NCBI RefSeq assembly: GCF_034190915.1
Contig: NW_026947503.1
Location: forward strand, 24,324,532-24,388,531
Source: Cavia porcellus
Taxonomy: Eukaryota > Chordata > Mammalia > Rodentia > Caviidae
DNA: 64,000 nucleotides
Reading direction: 5' to 3'
The notes below the pieces were generated by a model, which had not been told where the DNA came from, did no database searches, and saw only the letters and a program-made list of their open reading frames with translations. Positions 60,495 through 64,000 of this stretch are shown here, piece by piece. The position numbers were made by a program, and so were the translations under genes. Position 1 is the first letter of the stretch; each line of letters starts with the position of its first letter.

Positions 60495-60511
60495 GAAATT
60501 ATGCTACAGAG

Positions 60512-61660
60512 TTACACATGGTATAGATGATAAAAACACAATGGTAGTGGCAAAAAAAAAAAAAAAAAAAAAAGACCTAAGGATCAGTGGAACAGATTAG
60601 AAGATGGAGAAACAACTCTCCAAATGCATTTGACCACCTTATGTTTGACAAAGGAACCAAACACATTCACTGGAAGAACAGCCTTTTTAATGGATGGTGC
60701 TGGAAAAACTGGTTTTCCACATGCCAGAGATTAAAACTAGTCCCGTATCTCTCACCATGCACTAAATTAAAGCTGAAATAAATCAAAAGATCTAAATATT
60801 AAAATAGTATCACTACACCCACTGGAAAAGAGAATAAGTAGAATTCTTGAGGACATAGACATAGGCAAAAGCTTTATGAACAAAATCCTGATCACACAGG
60901 AAATATCTCAGAGAATCAACAACTGGAATCTCATCTTATTAAAAAGCTTTTGCACAGCAAAAGAAACTACCAACAAGATGAAGAGACAATCTATAGTGTG
61001 GAAAGAAATTTTTGCCAGCTGTCCCTCAGACAGAAGATTGATATCTAAGTTATATTTTAAAAAATCAAAACAATCAGACTCCTGCAAATTTAAAGACCCA
61101 GTCCAGAAATGGGCACCTAAGATGAATACACACTGTTCAGATGAAGTACAAACAGCAAATAATTCTATGAGAAAATGTTTAGCATCACTGGTCATTCAAG
61201 AGATGCAAATTAAAATAACCCTGAGATTCCACCTCACCCCAAAAAAGAATGGCTATCATCGAAAAATCAACCAATAACAAATGCTGGAGAGGCTGTGGGG
61301 GAAAAGGAACCCTTGTCCATTGTTGGTGAAAGTATAAACTGGGGCGACCACTGTGGAAATCAGTGTGGAGAGTCTTCAAAAAACTGGCACTAGAGGCCCC
61401 ACTGAACCCAGCTCTTCCCCTTCTTGGTATCTTCTCAAAAGTATTAAAAGCATCATACCACACTGATTATGCACATCTATGTTTATAGCACCACGGTTTG
61501 TAATAGCTAAATCTTGAAAAAGTCCAAATACCCATAAACCAATGAATGGATTGAAGATGTGGTTCTTTTATGCAACAGACTGTTACTCTGCCACAGAGAT
61601 CGACTTGAGCCATTTCTATGCACCTTGAGACTATATTCTTAAGTGAAATAAATCAGATAC
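60512..61660 (+). pseudogene. L1 ORF2 C-terminal remnant
   Basis: Continues the interrupted ORF2. It carries pieces such as WKNSLFNGWCWKNWFSTCQR and ITQEISQRINNWNLILLKS, a 133-residue open stretch at 60876-61277, and the YYSA-type C-terminal region near 61540. A 24-base A run at about 60551 breaks it early. Confidence 0.8.
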
Positions 61661-62163
61661 ACATTTTTAAATATCACACTTTTTCTGGTGTAAGAAATTG
61701 AAAGGTAAATAACAACCAATAACAACAGACAATGTGAAATAAGAAGAAAATGTAAATGGGGGGCATAATAGAAGAAAAATTAGAAACAAGCTTTTGTAAA
61801 TAAGGAGGGGTAGAGGGATGGAGGGAAAAAGAGGGAGAGGGGAAAAAAGAATCAAGATATATCATGTACAGGTACAAAGTCCCTGTAATGAATGTTGTCA
61901 CTGTATATAGATGGATATAGATATATAGATATAGATATAAAATGTACCAATAAAATTAATTTTTCTTTAAAAAGGAGAAATGACTGAGGTCAGAGAGGGA
62001 ATGAATCCATTCCCTTTCTCAATCTCTCTCACTCACTTACTTTCTCTCTCCTCTCTTCTTCAACTTTTCTCCTCTCAGGAGAAGCCCCATCTCTCCCTCT
62101 CTCTCAGTGTGGGTCAGCTTCCTCAACTTGGCATAAATATAGTAACTGAGAACTCCCAAGTTT

Positions 62164-62312
62164 TAATTTTTTTAAGAGAGGATCTCACTATGTAGTTCAG
62201 GGTGGCTCTGAGCTCACTATGTAGCCTAGGCTGGACTCTAACTCACAGTGACCCCCTCCTGCCTCAGCCTCCCAAGTGCTGGGATTACAAGTATGCACCA
62301 CCATACCCAGCA
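62164..62312 (-). mobile_element. B1-like SINE
   Basis: GAGAGGATCTCACTATGTAG, CTATGTAGCCTAGGCTGGAC, CAGCCTCCCAAGTGCTGGGA and TTACAAGTATGCACCACC: the complement of a full B1. Confidence 0.9.
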
Positions 62313-64000
62313 AGTTTTAAATTTTCTGATTTTACCACCAGAAAGGCTGACTTTCTTCCTAAGTTTAGTTCTACCATCTGTAGAAAAGCTCTGGTTAGCT
62401 TGAGTTGGGGTAGATGCCCACCCTTTATGAACCCACTATGGCTAGTCTTAGGATTGCCCCAGGAGGAACCTGGGGTGCAAGTCTTTTCCCAGGCCAGGAG
62501 CACAAGGATATAACAGCTCCTGCTGCAAGTGCCAGCAATTCCTAAAATATTGGGGAAGCTACTCTTAGAAGAAGGGCAAAGGGAGCTGGGACGGGGAGAT
62601 GGAACAGACATCCATTCAACCTCCCACTGCACTCAGTGCCTTGTGCCAGGATCATGTGCTTACCCATTGTCTCCACAAATGAGCCAGGCACTAGAGGATA
62701 GAGCCCAGGAGCAGATACCTTCAGTCAACCAGGTGTGGTGGAACCATCTCTCATCCCTGGTCCAGGCATGGCCCTTCCAATTCTGCGGATAACATCCTGA
62801 ATCTATATATGACTATACGCAGAGTGTTAACAACCAGGGAAGTTCAACCAGGCCTTGGAGTCCAGAGCTTTAACTGGTGCACCATCATGTAGTCATTTTG
62901 GATGCACTGATGGTTGAGCTTAGTCTCCAGCATCTCCAGACATCAAGCTGATGCTACATTACTGAAGTCCCCAGCCTAAGTCACATTGTACGACCCTTTG
63001 GTATCACCCAAAGACCCCCAGAGAGCCACATTCTTCTGGGAATGGCAAGCCAAGGATTTAGACATTATCTCTCTTTGAAGAACATTGAATGCTTATTGCA
63101 TAATCATAAATTCCTTGTATTCTTAAATCTACCAGTAAATATTACCTCAATAATCCCTGCAGGCAGCAGCTGTGTCTAATCTCACCTATTCATCATACCA
63201 TCTATTTTGGGACAGGATCCTCAGCAATTATCTACAAGTAATTGGACCACATCAGCTGAAGCCTGACACACTTCAACATAGACTGGAAAGTGAATGTCCC
63301 TTATGCACATGAATAGCAAGAACCAGAGAGAGATTGAGTGGGAAAGCACCTCCAAAGAGAGACTGAGGAACAAAGCCAATGGCGCATTCTGAATACGTAG
63401 GCAATTCTAAAAACACATTATCTTTAATTGCATCTCCTTTTTTAGTAAGTCCATATTCACATATCCAGGCTCAAAAAGCATAAAGTATATGAAGTGAGAA
63501 GTCTCCCTCCCAGATGGGCAATTCTAAATAGAATCAGAAAACAGAAACACAAAATCAATTACTATTCCCATTCCTTCCCGCACACATAAATATTTTGCTC
63601 TCATGAATGATTTAGGGGCACGTTGTTAATGTTTTGTTTTCACCAAATGAGCTGCAAATAAAAACAGTCATCTATACTTTGGTTGTTTGTCTATACTTTG
63701 GTTGTACTTTGCTTGTTGCCTTCCAAACAAGAATGGGATAGAATTCATTAAAATTACTGTCCTATTCTAACACAGTCACCTTGCTTGAGACTCTCTCTGC
63801 ATATTTTTGACTGATATGGGGTATCTTCCTTTGAATGATCAAAAATTATCTGTCTTTGGAGCAAAGATCTAAATCTGCATGAGAGATTCAATCTCTAGTA
63901 TTTGGTAAACAGATCTTCCTCAATGCCTCTACCCAACTGAACTTTATTTTAATTTGCAAAATAATGTGTTTTCTATCACTTTGTTTGCTTGGCTACTAGA
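62313..64000. other. Intergenic DNA, nothing recognised
   Basis: No exon or repeat family was recognised up to the window edge. Confidence 0.4.

Larger units (their letters stand above)
54338..61975 (+). mobile_element. Composite LINE-1 with nested insertions
   Basis: It is flanked by a 19-bp target-site duplication with two mismatches (54319-54337 and 61976-61994). The plus-strand order is: 5' leader (54338 to about 55125), an inverted L1 3' end (about 55126-56165), leader/ORF1 N-terminal pieces (about 56420-56860), a piece resembling the HAL1 3' UTR (about 56865-57060), ORF2 (57061-59133), a nested element (59134-60494), and the ORF2 C-terminus and 3' UTR (60512-61975). It ends ACCAATAAAATTAATTTTTC with a short A-rich tail. 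A B1 lies at 57152. All frames are broken. Confidence 0.8.

Noticed and set aside
35300..64000. Exons of an Oacyl-type acyltransferase or ZNF532, expected upstream of SEC11C
   Set aside because: No membrane acyltransferase or zinc-finger coding block was recognised. Open frames here are repeat-derived or anonymous.
1..64000. CRISPR arrays, operons, bacterial or phage systems
   Set aside because: Introns, SINEs, LINEs and a CpG island show this is mammalian nuclear DNA. No regularly spaced short repeats were seen.

Overview
This is eukaryotic, mammalian nuclear DNA. It carries one spliced gene in a sea of retrotransposon remnants, with no operons, ribosome binding sites or long open frames. 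tRNA-derived ID-type SINEs (some young, with clean target-site duplications), old B1-like and B1-ID dimeric SINEs, and no recognisable B2 or primate Alu point to a rodent outside the mouse/rat group. I cannot fix the species from sequence alone.

The single confident protein gene is SEC11C, a catalytic subunit of the ER signal peptidase complex, on the minus strand. Its six coding exons can be joined with canonical splice sites (34593-34679, 23118-23227, 18993-19142, 16526-16645, 14293-14350, 11378-11431) into a 192-residue protein with the Ser68/His108/Asp134 catalytic residues intact. A CpG-rich promoter (about 34140-35260) has GC boxes, two ZNF143-like motifs in opposite orientation and a CACGTG box. 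The poly(A) signal is at 11246-11251.

Layout. 1-11.2 kb: intergenic DNA 3' of SEC11C with L2, MIR, L1M, four-part LTR family members and two ID SINEs. 11.2-34.7 kb: SEC11C, whose introns hold two L1-derived elements lacking most of ORF2 ('half-L1', HAL1-like), an antisense L1 3' end, a run of ID SINEs around exon 5, and an unexplained 65-bp inverted repeat in intron 3. 34.7-35.3 kb: promoter. 35.3-64 kb: upstream intergenic DNA with a 229-bp tandem duplication split by a solo LTR with a 6-bp duplication, a third HAL1-like element with a duplicated 3' UTR, a solo LTR with a 4-bp duplication inside an old L1, and a composite, nested L1 of 7.6 kb.

The most interesting content is the HAL1-like family. 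Three copies share the same layout (L1-type 5' leader, ORF1, then directly the extreme 3' end of ORF2 or the 3' UTR). Two have convincing target-site duplications, so they moved as ORF1-only units rather than being independent deletions. A smaller nested insertion (59134-60494) may be a further-reduced relative.
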